Shown here: positions 1-5,320 of the stretch, piece by piece
How positions within the stretch are numbered: position 1 is the first letter of the stretch
Layout: every line of letters starts with the position of its first letter
Assembly (NCBI GenBank): GCA_031284295.1
Contig: JAITAE010000016.1
Span: 1-5,320, forward strand
Direction of reading: 5' to 3'
Length of the DNA: 5,320 nt
DNA from: Spirochaetaceae bacterium
Lineage (GTDB): Bacteria > Spirochaetota > Spirochaetia > Treponematales > Breznakiellaceae
Program-made: the position numbers and the translations under genes
Notes under the pieces: generated by a model
The model's input: only the letters and a program-made list of their open reading frames with translations
Told to the model about the DNA's origin: nothing
The model's database searches: none

Positions 1-1995
1 ATGGCACATATTGACGCCGGTAAGACTACGACAACGGAGCGGATACTTTACTACACCGGCAAGAGTCACAAAATCGGCGAAGTGGACGACGGCGAAGCTA
101 TTATGGACTGGATGGAACAGGAGCAGGAGAGAGGGATCACGATACAGAGCGCCGCGACTACGACATACTGGCGCGGATTTCAGATAAATATCATTGATAC
201 GCCCGGGCACGTGGATTTTACCGCGGAGGTTGAGCGGTCTTTGAGGGTGCTGGACGGAGCGGCGGCGATTTTTGACGCCGTGCGTGGCGTTGAGCCTCAG
301 ACCGAAACGGTTTGGCGTCAGGCGGAGCGGTACCATGTGCCCTGTATCGGTTATGTCAACAAGATGGACCGCGTCGGAGCGGACTTTTTTCAGGTTTTGA
401 CGGACATTCACGAAAAACTGGGCGTCAAAGCTGCCGCGATCCAGGTGCCGCTGGGGAAGGAAGGCGGTTTTGAAGGCCTTATCGACCTGATTGATGAGCG
501 GGAGATACGCTGGGGCGGGCCGGAAGGAGAAGAACTGATATATTCAGAGATAGCGGCTTGTAACGCGGCTCTTGCGGCGGAATGGCGGGAGAAGCTGATC
601 GATGCGCTTTCCTCCGTGTCCGACCCGGTAACCAACCTGTACATAGCGGGCGAGCCGATACCTGCCGGCCTGATGCGCTCGGAACTGCGCAAGGCTGTAC
701 TGAAGCGCGCGGTTCTGCCCGTTCTTGCGGGAGCTTCCCGCAGGAATATGGGTGTTCAGCCCCTGATTGACGCGGTGATTGACTACCTGCCCGCTCCTGA
801 CGAGACGCGGCCCGCGCTCGCTTACAACATCAAGAAAGATGAGACGGTGAGTATCCCGTGCGATTCAAAGGGAACGCCGCTGGGGCTCGTTTTTAAGATA
901 CAGAACGACAGGGAGGCGGGTAGTTTATGCTATGTTCGGATGTATTCCGGCAAAATTGAGAGCGGTACCACGCTTTATAACGTTGGAAAACGCAAGCGGG
1001 AACGGGTAAACCGGATTTTGCGTATGCATTCCAATAAATCCGAACCGCTGGACGCGATTACGGCCGGCGATATAGGCGTTATCATCGGCATGAAGTTTTC
1101 GCAAACCGGCGATACGGTAGGGAGTGAAGGCTTTCCGGTGGTTTTGGAGAAAATGCAGTTCCCTGAACCGGTGATCTCTGTGTCGATAGAACCGAAAACC
1201 GCGTCTGAACGGGATAAATTAAACGAGATTCTGGAAATTTTGTCCAGGGAAGACCCGACATTTACCAAGCGTGAGAACGAGGAGACGGGGCAGTTGATTA
1301 TCTCCGGCATGGGTGAGCTTCACCTTGACGTGCTTGTAACACGGATACTGAAGGAGTTCAGGGTTGAGGCGCGGGTAGGCAACCCGCAGGTAACCTACCG
1401 CGAATCGGTAAGCGCCGCCGTCACGCGCCGCGAAACCTTTTCCCGCGTGATTGCCGGCAAAGAGAACGCGGCGTCCCTTACGCTGCGGGTAGAGCCGCTG
1501 CCCCGGGGCAGCGGAAACAGGTACGTCTGCGCCGCGCGCAGGGCGGATATACCCGGTTGTATTTTCGAGGCGGTGGAGCGCGGTGTTAACGGCGCACTCC
1601 TTTCCGGCATATCGCTGGGATACCCGTGCATTGACGTGGGGGTTACGCTTACAGAGATCGAATACTCCGAAATGACTGGGACCGAAGCGGCTTTTGAGGC
1701 CTGCGCAAGCATCTGTTTTGACGGGGCCTGCGTGGAAGCCGGTCCGATACTGCTGGAACCCGTCATGCAGGTAACGCTCGTGTCGCCCTCAGAGTTTGTC
1801 GGCAATGTCATTAGCCTTGTAACGCAACGTGGCGGGCAGGTCATCAGCATGGACACGAAGGGTGGAAACGGTGAAGTGAAGGCGCACGCGCCTATGGAAA
1901 AAATGTTTGGTTTTATGACGGCGCTACGCTCAGAAAGTCAGGGGCGGGCAACGTTTACAATGGAATTCTCGCATTTTGAGAAAAAACTGACTTAG
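1..1995 (+). CDS. fusA: Elongation factor G, diverged spirochaete-type paralogue (5' end outside window)
   Basis: Translational GTPase that acts on the ribosome with GTP. The 664 visible residues cover nearly the whole family. G1 is AHIDAGKTTTT (2-12), the switch I/G2 region RGITIQSAATT is at 44-54, G3 DTPGH at 66-70 and G4 NKMD at 120-123. Domain II begins near GTPLGLVFKI (291-300), domain III carries SIEPK (395-399) and GMGELHLD (436-443), domain IV opens at GNPQVTYRESV (460-470), and domain V includes LLEPVMQV (584-591) and ends at the RSESQGRATFTMEFSHFEK tail. The Met at position 1 is almost certainly internal, because EF-Gs usually read ...GIMAHIDAGKT with roughly 15-20 residues before it. 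Two departures from the canonical form are visible. The G5 motif SAFK reads ASRR (245-248), and the domain IV segment QSGGRGQYGH is replaced by RETFSRVIAGKENAA. By family knowledge this fits the duplicated spirochaete EF-Gs (spdEFG), of which Borrelia EF-G2 is specialised in ribosome recycling with RRF. The EF-G family is certain; the recycling role is inferred. Confidence 0.93.
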   Translation: MAHIDAGKTTTTERILYYTGKSHKIGEVDDGEAIMDWMEQEQERGITIQSAATTTYWRGFQINIIDTPGHVDFTAEVERSLRVLDGAAAIFDAVRGVEPQTETVWRQAERYHVPCIGYVNKMDRVGADFFQVLTDIHEKLGVKAAAIQVPLGKEGGFEGLIDLIDEREIRWGGPEGEELIYSEIAACNAALAAEWREKLIDALSSVSDPVTNLYIAGEPIPAGLMRSELRKAVLKRAVLPVLAGASRRNMGVQPLIDAVIDYLPAPDETRPALAYNIKKDETVSIPCDSKGTPLGLVFKIQNDREAGSLCYVRMYSGKIESGTTLYNVGKRKRERVNRILRMHSNKSEPLDAITAGDIGVIIGMKFSQTGDTVGSEGFPVVLEKMQFPEPVISVSIEPKTASERDKLNEILEILSREDPTFTKRENEETGQLIISGMGELHLDVLVTRILKEFRVEARVGNPQVTYRESVSAAVTRRETFSRVIAGKENAASLTLRVEPLPRGSGNRYVCAARRADIPGCIFEAVERGVNGALLSGISLGYPCIDVGVTLTEIEYSEMTGTEAAFEACASICFDGACVEAGPILLEPVMQVTLVSPSEFVGNVISLVTQRGGQVISMDTKGGNGEVKAHAPMEKMFGFMTALRSESQGRATFTMEFSHFEKKLT

Positions 1996-2010
1996 GCGCA
2001 GCGGATACAA

Positions 2011-2023
2011 GCAGGCAAGAGTG
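2011..2023 (+). promoter_or_regulatory. Weak ribosome binding site and GTG start of the 510-aa protein
   Basis: GCAGG (2011-2015) lies 5 nt before GTG at 2021. The match to the Shine-Dalgarno consensus is poor. With the EF-G stop only 25 bp upstream, translation may depend partly on ribosomes or recycling from EF-G. This site decides the start between GTG 2021 and ATG 2099; I prefer GTG. Confidence 0.4.
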
Positions 2024-3553
2024 AATATCTTTGCTGATCCTTTTGAAAATTTGTTTAAGCTGCTTTTTGGAAGCGATAAAGCGATACGCCGGAACAGAAT
2101 GGTAACGGCGCTTGTAAAAGACATTAACGGCAGCAGGTTTAAGCATTTTTACAGGGTTTTCGGCAGCGAAGTCACGCCGCAACTGGCGGCATATTTTTTT
2201 GAGTTGTACAAGGCGTGCGCGCACCCGCAAATAACGATAAAACATGCCGACGGAACGGCGGAGTTAAAGAAAGCCGTTTTGGGGCATTTTCTGGACGACG
2301 ATGCGTGGAAATTAATTAAAAAACTTGACAATGAATGCCTGGATGGAATATTCAAATCTGACGGAAAAAAGGCTTTGTTGAAACATCTGGAAAATACAAT
2401 TAATACATTGCGTGAAAAGCTGAACGGGACATTGCGCGCTAATGTTGACCGGTGCTACAAAAACATTTGTTCGTTTATATGGTTTATCAACTTTGATTAC
2501 TATGCACTGTTGAAAGAATTCAACACGAAGCTGAATGAGTATTCTTTTCACGATAATCAGCGATTTGCCAGGATAAAGGCGCGGAGGATAACGGAAAACA
2601 TCAAAGATTTTTTGGCCATTGCCGAAGGCATCAATTTCGGAAGCGACTGGGAAACGGCCTTTGCGGTACTAAACAAATTCAAACCTGCCGCGGGTATATC
2701 CGTCGAATACTGGAAACAAGCCTTTGATCAGCTTAAAGACATACTGTCTTCAACGATACTTCTATTGATTGTACGGCACGCAACCGAAGACCCGGAATGG
2801 AAAAACAAAATAATTATTCCGCGCGAAATTATAGCCGGCCCATTTTTGAACAGGATTACGGATAATGCGCGCAAACGGGCATCTGATACTATAAATAATG
2901 AAAAAAGCAACAAGACGAATGGGATTACATTTTCTTTATTTGGTTCGGAATACGATATGTCGATGGCGCGTTTTTATGTCGAAGCACATAATGAACAGTA
3001 TGAAAATATTGGCATAATCGGTTTTACGCATACGGAAGCTTTTAACTACAGTATCGTATTTCTGTCTTTGTATTTTGAAAAAATAAAAGATATATGCGAT
3101 ATTTTTATTATTTACGGTAAATGGCGGAATAAAGAGGATATGTACGGTTTATCGCAGACCCTGTATGAGCTTAACTTGTTGAACGACAACCTTCCCGCTT
3201 ATGACAAAACGCTGTCGGATACCGGTGAACGGGGGTATAACCTCAAGCGCCTGGAGGCGGCTTTGGTGCGGGGCAGGCAGGCCCGCCATAATTTATCGGC
3301 GTATGTTGATTCAATAAACAATGAAATATTTATTTTGATTAACCGGATGATAAACAGCCTTTCCTGTCTGTGCGTGTTTCTCGGGGATTTTAAAAGCCAA
3401 AAAGAAGACAGCCTGAAAAAAATCATTTTAAATCCGGAAACAATATCGGACATGTTGAATCGCAAAAGATGCAATACAAAGGAAGTAGAAAGAAAAGCCG
3501 CCCTGTTTTTGGAATTGTTAAGTTATCTGGATTTCGAGACAGATGTAACTTAA
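2021..3553 (+). CDS. Hypothetical spirochaete protein of unknown function, 510 aa, downstream of EF-G
   Basis: I do not recognise a function. From memory it resembles large cytoplasmic hypotheticals limited to spirochaetes (possibly Pfam DUF5312), but this was not checked. The start is taken as GTG at 2021, 25 bp after the EF-G stop. A weak GCAGG Shine-Dalgarno-like stretch (2011-2015) lies 5 nt upstream, and the N-terminus NIFADPFENLFKLLFGSDKA looks like an authentic amphipathic start. The next candidate, ATG at 2099, would remove it. There is no signal peptide and no convincing membrane span. The protein is charged and apparently mostly helical, with short hydrophobic helices at about 241-250 (ILSSTILLLI) and about 436-455 (IFILINRM through CLCVFLG). 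Conspicuous stretches are FSLFGSEYDMSMARFYVEAH and, near the C-terminus, GRQARHNLSAYVDSINNE. No catalytic motif (Walker A, HExxH, kinase or nuclease) was found. It is visibly more A+T-rich than the EF-G gene. The shared direction and absence of a terminator suggest co-transcription with EF-G. It is a complete ORF with stop TAA. Confidence 0.8.
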   Translation: MNIFADPFENLFKLLFGSDKAIRRNRMVTALVKDINGSRFKHFYRVFGSEVTPQLAAYFFELYKACAHPQITIKHADGTAELKKAVLGHFLDDDAWKLIKKLDNECLDGIFKSDGKKALLKHLENTINTLREKLNGTLRANVDRCYKNICSFIWFINFDYYALLKEFNTKLNEYSFHDNQRFARIKARRITENIKDFLAIAEGINFGSDWETAFAVLNKFKPAAGISVEYWKQAFDQLKDILSSTILLLIVRHATEDPEWKNKIIIPREIIAGPFLNRITDNARKRASDTINNEKSNKTNGITFSLFGSEYDMSMARFYVEAHNEQYENIGIIGFTHTEAFNYSIVFLSLYFEKIKDICDIFIIYGKWRNKEDMYGLSQTLYELNLLNDNLPAYDKTLSDTGERGYNLKRLEAALVRGRQARHNLSAYVDSINNEIFILINRMINSLSCLCVFLGDFKSQKEDSLKKIILNPETISDMLNRKRCNTKEVERKAALFLELLSYLDFETDVT

Positions 3554-3557
3554 CGTG

Positions 3558-4688
3558 TTATAAGGACTCCTGTATGATGTGTAGAGTTTGTTTAACGGAA
3601 CGGTCCCATGAAAAATCCTTTGAGCGTTCCAGACCTGTCTCGCGGCAGCGTTTGGCGAGGTCTTCGTCCGTAACCAGGGAAACCATGCGGTCGGCCATAT
3701 CCTCGCTGTCGTACGGGTCAAAGTACAGGGCTGAATGGTCGGCGGTTTCCGGCAGGGAGGCGGCGCGGGCGCAGACTACCGGGACGCCGCTTGCCATGGC
3801 TTCTATCGCGCTTTGTCCGAAACCTTCGTAGAACGATGGGATAACCACCATGTCGGCTCCGGCTACAAGCTCCGGCAGACTTTCGGAAGGAAAGGGGCCG
3901 GTAAAAAATATATCGCTTGCCTGAGGTGAGGCAAGCGCGCGTTCTTTTATTTTTTTTGCGCCCTTGCTGTTGCTGCCGGCAAAAACGAGCCGGTGCGGCA
4001 GCTTGGTTCTTTGCCTGAAAATCTCAAACGCGCGTATCAGGCCCAGATGGTTTTTTAAAGGATGTTCAAGCCGTGCCGCATAAAGAATATAAGGACGGGC
4101 AAATGTGAAGGGCTTGATCCGCAGGACGCTTTCATCGTTGACCGGACGCGGATAGTACACATCATGATCAACACCGTTAGGAACAACATCTATGCGAGAT
4201 TCTTTTACCCGGGCAACATTGATCAATTCCTGTTTTACCCAGGAGCTTACAGCTATGATACGGTCAAGCCGCCGCAGGGAGTCAGGCAGCACAACCCGCA
4301 ATACCGCTCCCAGGTGTTCCCGCGTCCGCCTTGTGCCCCAGTAGGCCGCCATGTCGTGTACGGTTCCGATCGTAGGGCACGGTGATTTATTCGGCAGCCT
4401 GCGGTGAGCCGCCGGGAAAAAGCATACATCGTAACCTCGTTCACGCGCAAATTCCGGGTATTTAAAGATATGCCACAGCAAATTTGAAGTTTCACCGGAA
4501 ATCCTACAGCGCGCGACGAAATCAATGTTTTTTTCGGCCGCTTCGTTGAACATATAGCGGTCATACTCCCAGCCGAACAACTCGAACAACGCGCCCGACG
4601 GTGGTACCCGTTTCAAAATCTGTTTTAAATAGACGCTGACGCCCGAAACACCCGCATTGCAGCCGAAAGTATCAACCCCTATCTTCAT
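3558..4688 (-). CDS. Glycosyltransferase, GT4 family (GT-B fold)
   Basis: Probably transfers a sugar from a nucleotide-sugar donor to a growing glycan at the cytoplasmic face of the membrane; donor and acceptor cannot be read from the sequence. The complete 376-residue length is usual for GT4 enzymes. The N-terminal acceptor-side Rossmann domain begins MKIGVDTFG with the glycine-rich loop GVSGVSVYLKQIL (13-25) and carries HDMAAY (111-116), followed by AVSSWVKQEL (146-155) and VVPNGVDHDVYYP (168-180). The donor-side domain starts at YILYAARLEHPLKNHLGLIRAF, with the donor-phosphate-binding basic pair R206 and K212. It contains the family signature E-x7-E, E288 and E296, within PSFYEGFGQSAIEAMASGVPVV. 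No signal peptide or membrane helix is seen. The ATG at 4688 has a good ribosome binding site 8 nt upstream. The gene is isolated: its 3' end meets a convergent gene, and no sugar-nucleotide or transport gene is adjacent. The family is very clear; specificity (for example mannosyl or rhamnosyl transfer) is unknown. Confidence 0.93.
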   Translation of the reverse strand: MKIGVDTFGCNAGVSGVSVYLKQILKRVPPSGALFELFGWEYDRYMFNEAAEKNIDFVARCRISGETSNLLWHIFKYPEFARERGYDVCFFPAAHRRLPNKSPCPTIGTVHDMAAYWGTRRTREHLGAVLRVVLPDSLRRLDRIIAVSSWVKQELINVARVKESRIDVVPNGVDHDVYYPRPVNDESVLRIKPFTFARPYILYAARLEHPLKNHLGLIRAFEIFRQRTKLPHRLVFAGSNSKGAKKIKERALASPQASDIFFTGPFPSESLPELVAGADMVVIPSFYEGFGQSAIEAMASGVPVVCARAASLPETADHSALYFDPYDSEDMADRMVSLVTDEDLAKRCRETGLERSKDFSWDRSVKQTLHIIQESL

Positions 4689-4696
4689 GTATAAAA

Positions 4697-4703
4697 CCTC
4701 TTC
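4697..4703 (-). promoter_or_regulatory. Ribosome binding site of the glycosyltransferase
   Basis: On the minus strand GAAGAGG lies 8 nt before the ATG at 4688. It contains a good GAGG Shine-Dalgarno core, and with the conserved MKIGVDTFG N-terminus it fixes this start. Confidence 0.75.
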
Positions 4704-4732
4704 AAAAACAATGTTCCAAATATATAAGCTAC

Positions 4733-4761
4733 ATTGTACCCTTAGTTTTTAACAAATATAA
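4733..4761 (-). promoter_or_regulatory. Candidate sigma70-type promoter for the glycosyltransferase
   Basis: In the AT-rich leader the minus strand has TACAAT (4738-4733), five of six matches to the -10 consensus and about 45 nt before the ATG. At 17-bp spacing the upstream hexamer is TTATAT (4761-4756), a poor -35. The position is plausible, but AT-rich DNA yields such matches by chance, so this is only a candidate. Confidence 0.25.
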
Positions 4762-4800
4762 GTGGCAGTGTAGGAAAAAATCAAAACCTTACCTTTTTCC

Positions 4801-4853
4801 AGCGTTGCCCTAGGCGGCTGGGAGTCGTCCTTGCGAGGGGACTTGGCGGCGGC
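4801..4853. repeat. GC-rich intergenic block, possibly an interspersed repeat
   Basis: This roughly 50-bp block is abruptly richer in G+C than the AT-rich leader to its left, encodes nothing, and holds short inverted pieces: GCCCTAGGC around 4807-4815 and GTCC/GGAC flanking TTGCGAGG (4827-4842). The string GTCCTTGCGAGG resembles the GTCATTGCGAGG-type intergenic repeats seen in many bacterial genomes. That resemblance is from memory, and a single copy in this window cannot prove it is a repeat. Confidence 0.3.
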
Positions 4854-4902
4854 AGTGAGTAGTGAAGAGTGAAGAGTGAAGAGTGAAGAGTGAGGAGTGA
4901 GC
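4854..4902. repeat. Heptanucleotide tandem repeat, 7 units of AGTGARN
   Basis: Seven consecutive 7-bp units can be read directly: AGTGAGT, then four copies of AGTGAAG, then AGTGAGG and AGTGAGC, making 49 bp without interruption. The four central units are identical and the outer ones have drifted, mostly at the last two positions. The array is non-coding: it lies just beyond the stop codon of the lipoprotein fragment and before the GC-rich block. It is like the short tandemly repeated heptamers described in cyanobacteria and other genomes. Copy number could vary by strand slippage. Confidence 0.9.
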
Positions 4903-4909
4903 GGAGGTT

Positions 4910-5173
4910 TTAATACTTTTCGGGGGCGGCGGCCAGCGCCTGTCCGCTTCCCGTGCTGAGCGCCCGCAGACGCAGCTGCGGCAGCCCGCCGGACACCTGG
5001 AAACACTGTTCTTTGCGAATCTTGTCCAGTTCTCTGAGGTCAATCAGCGTGTAAACCTTGTTCGCCATGATGAATTCGAGTTCCCCGGCGATAAATTCCG
5101 GCGCTTCCGGGCCTTTCGCGGTAACATACACGATGGCCGCCCTTGTTTTTGGAATAATTTTAGTCATCAGCAT
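4910..5173 (-). pseudogene. Fragment of a CsgG/FlgO/LpoB-like lipoprotein gene, truncated at both ends
   Basis: The 87-codon frame resembles the N-terminal part of CsgG-like domains in treponeme lipoproteins, which are usually several hundred residues long with an N-terminal lipobox. Family-like parts are TRAAIVYVTAKG (10-21), IAGELEFIM (28-36), YTLIDLRELDKIRKEQ (41-56) and FQVSG (58-62). In the family the last is normally followed by a DVDDNSAxxIG-like stretch; here it changes to GLPQLRLRALSTGSGQ, without family character, and stops at TAA. On the other side the similarity seems to continue upstream of the first ATG (codons reading L-T-R-A-S-N, about 5191-5174). That frame stays open to a stop at 5314-5312 but offers no ATG, GTG or TTG start, no ribosome binding site and no signal peptide. 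I therefore read it as an internal scrap of a gene, not a small functional protein. The family match is from memory, with moderate confidence. Confidence 0.6.
4971..4980. repeat. 10-bp perfect palindrome at the end of lipoprotein homology
   Basis: CGCAGCTGCG is identical to its reverse complement. It lies within a few bases of the point (about 4987) where the lipoprotein-like translation stops resembling the family. It may be chance in GC-rich DNA, or the foot of an inserted or joined element. Confidence 0.4.
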
Positions 5174-5320
5174 ATTGGATGCCCGCGTCAGGGGGCCTTT
5201 TAGACTGCTTATGGGGAGGGAGAGGGGAGGAGGACGCGATAGCGCAATGCGCTCCGCCGTCCGGCGGCGCTCCCGGCGGACCCAGACAGCCGCCCGGCCT
5301 TTGTTGTATACTTACCTTAT
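5174..5320. other. Non-coding right end: purine tract and GC-rich inverted repeats
   Basis: No gene is supported in these 147 bp. They contain the lost upstream codons of the lipoprotein fragment (5174 to about 5191), a 22-nt run of only purines (5213-5234), a GC-rich cluster of short inverted repeats (5241-5280), and a more AT-rich end with CTTACCTT (5311-5318). Confidence 0.5.
5241..5280. repeat. GC-rich inverted-repeat cluster
   Basis: Three foldable elements can be read. AGCGC-AAT-GCGCT (5241-5253) is a 5-bp stem with a 3-nt loop. CCGCC-GTCC-GGCGG (5254-5258 with 5263-5267) is a 5-bp stem with a 4-nt loop. As an alternative, TCCGCCG (5253-5259) can pair with CGGCGGA (5274-5280) across a 14-nt loop. 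No T-run follows on the plus strand, so it is not a standard terminator. A REP-like palindromic repeat unit is the likeliest reading. Confidence 0.5.

Noticed and set aside
1395..1856. 153-codon minus-strand ORF inside EF-G
   Set aside because: It is the complement of conserved EF-G domains IV-V and is low-complexity (Ser/Thr/Pro-rich), typical of an antisense shadow.
1..1995. Ribosomal-protection tetracycline resistance protein (TetM-like) instead of EF-G
   Set aside because: The IDAGKTTTTERILYYTG and EQERGITIQSAATT patterns and the RATFTMEFSHFEK C-terminus are those of EF-G; TetM-type proteins have a different C-terminal extension.
3469..3831. 120-codon plus-strand ORF overlapping the end of the unknown gene and the glycosyltransferase
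   Set aside because: It lies antisense to conserved glycosyltransferase motifs and has no family resemblance of its own; a shadow frame.
4773..4800. GGAAAAA (4773-4779) and TTTTTCC (4794-4800) as a transcription terminator
   Set aside because: The stem is nearly all A-T with a 14-nt loop and no GC core or following U-run; it would be too weak for an intrinsic terminator.
4854..4902. Heptamer array as a CRISPR
   Set aside because: Units are 7 bp and contiguous, with no spacers, and no cas gene is present.
4749..5043. Two minus-strand ORFs (4749-5006 and 4810-5043) crossing the heptamer array
   Set aside because: They translate the repeat as LFTLHSS-like tandem units and have no conserved start or ribosome binding site; the third frame carries the recognisable family similarity.

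Overview
The window looks like chromosomal DNA of a spirochaete, most likely a Treponema-type species. Three signs point there: a diverged elongation factor G of the duplicated spirochaete kind, a long helical protein of the 'spirochaete-only hypothetical' type beside it, and a fragment resembling the CsgG/FlgO/LpoB-like lipoproteins that occur in many copies in treponemes. This assignment rests on remembered family features, not on a database search.

Layout. Positions 1-1995 (+) hold the rest of an EF-G gene whose first codons lie left of the window. After 25 bp, a GTG-started gene at 2021-3553 (+) encodes a 510-residue protein of unknown function. It reads in the same direction with no terminator between the two, so it is probably co-transcribed with EF-G. 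Only 4 bp further, and converging on it, is a complete GT4-type glycosyltransferase gene (4688 down to 3558, -) with a good ribosome binding site and an AT-rich leader. Right of it, 4740-5320 has no intact gene. It is a patchwork of a GC-rich repeat-like block, seven 7-bp tandem repeats (AGTGARN), a decayed internal piece of a CsgG-like lipoprotein gene (4910-5173, -), a pure purine tract and a GC-rich inverted-repeat cluster.

How the parts relate. The EF-G acts in translation (ribosome recycling or translocation), and the downstream unknown protein may simply share its transcript. The glycosyltransferase would make a cell-envelope or secreted glycan, but no other glycan gene is visible beside it. 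The right end looks like a site of past rearrangement: a gene scrap between repeats, not a working operon. I see no CRISPR array, tRNA, rRNA, transposase or intact mobile element, and no convincing new defence or mobile system. The most interesting items are the diverged EF-G with its unknown partner gene, and the repeat-bounded lipoprotein scrap.
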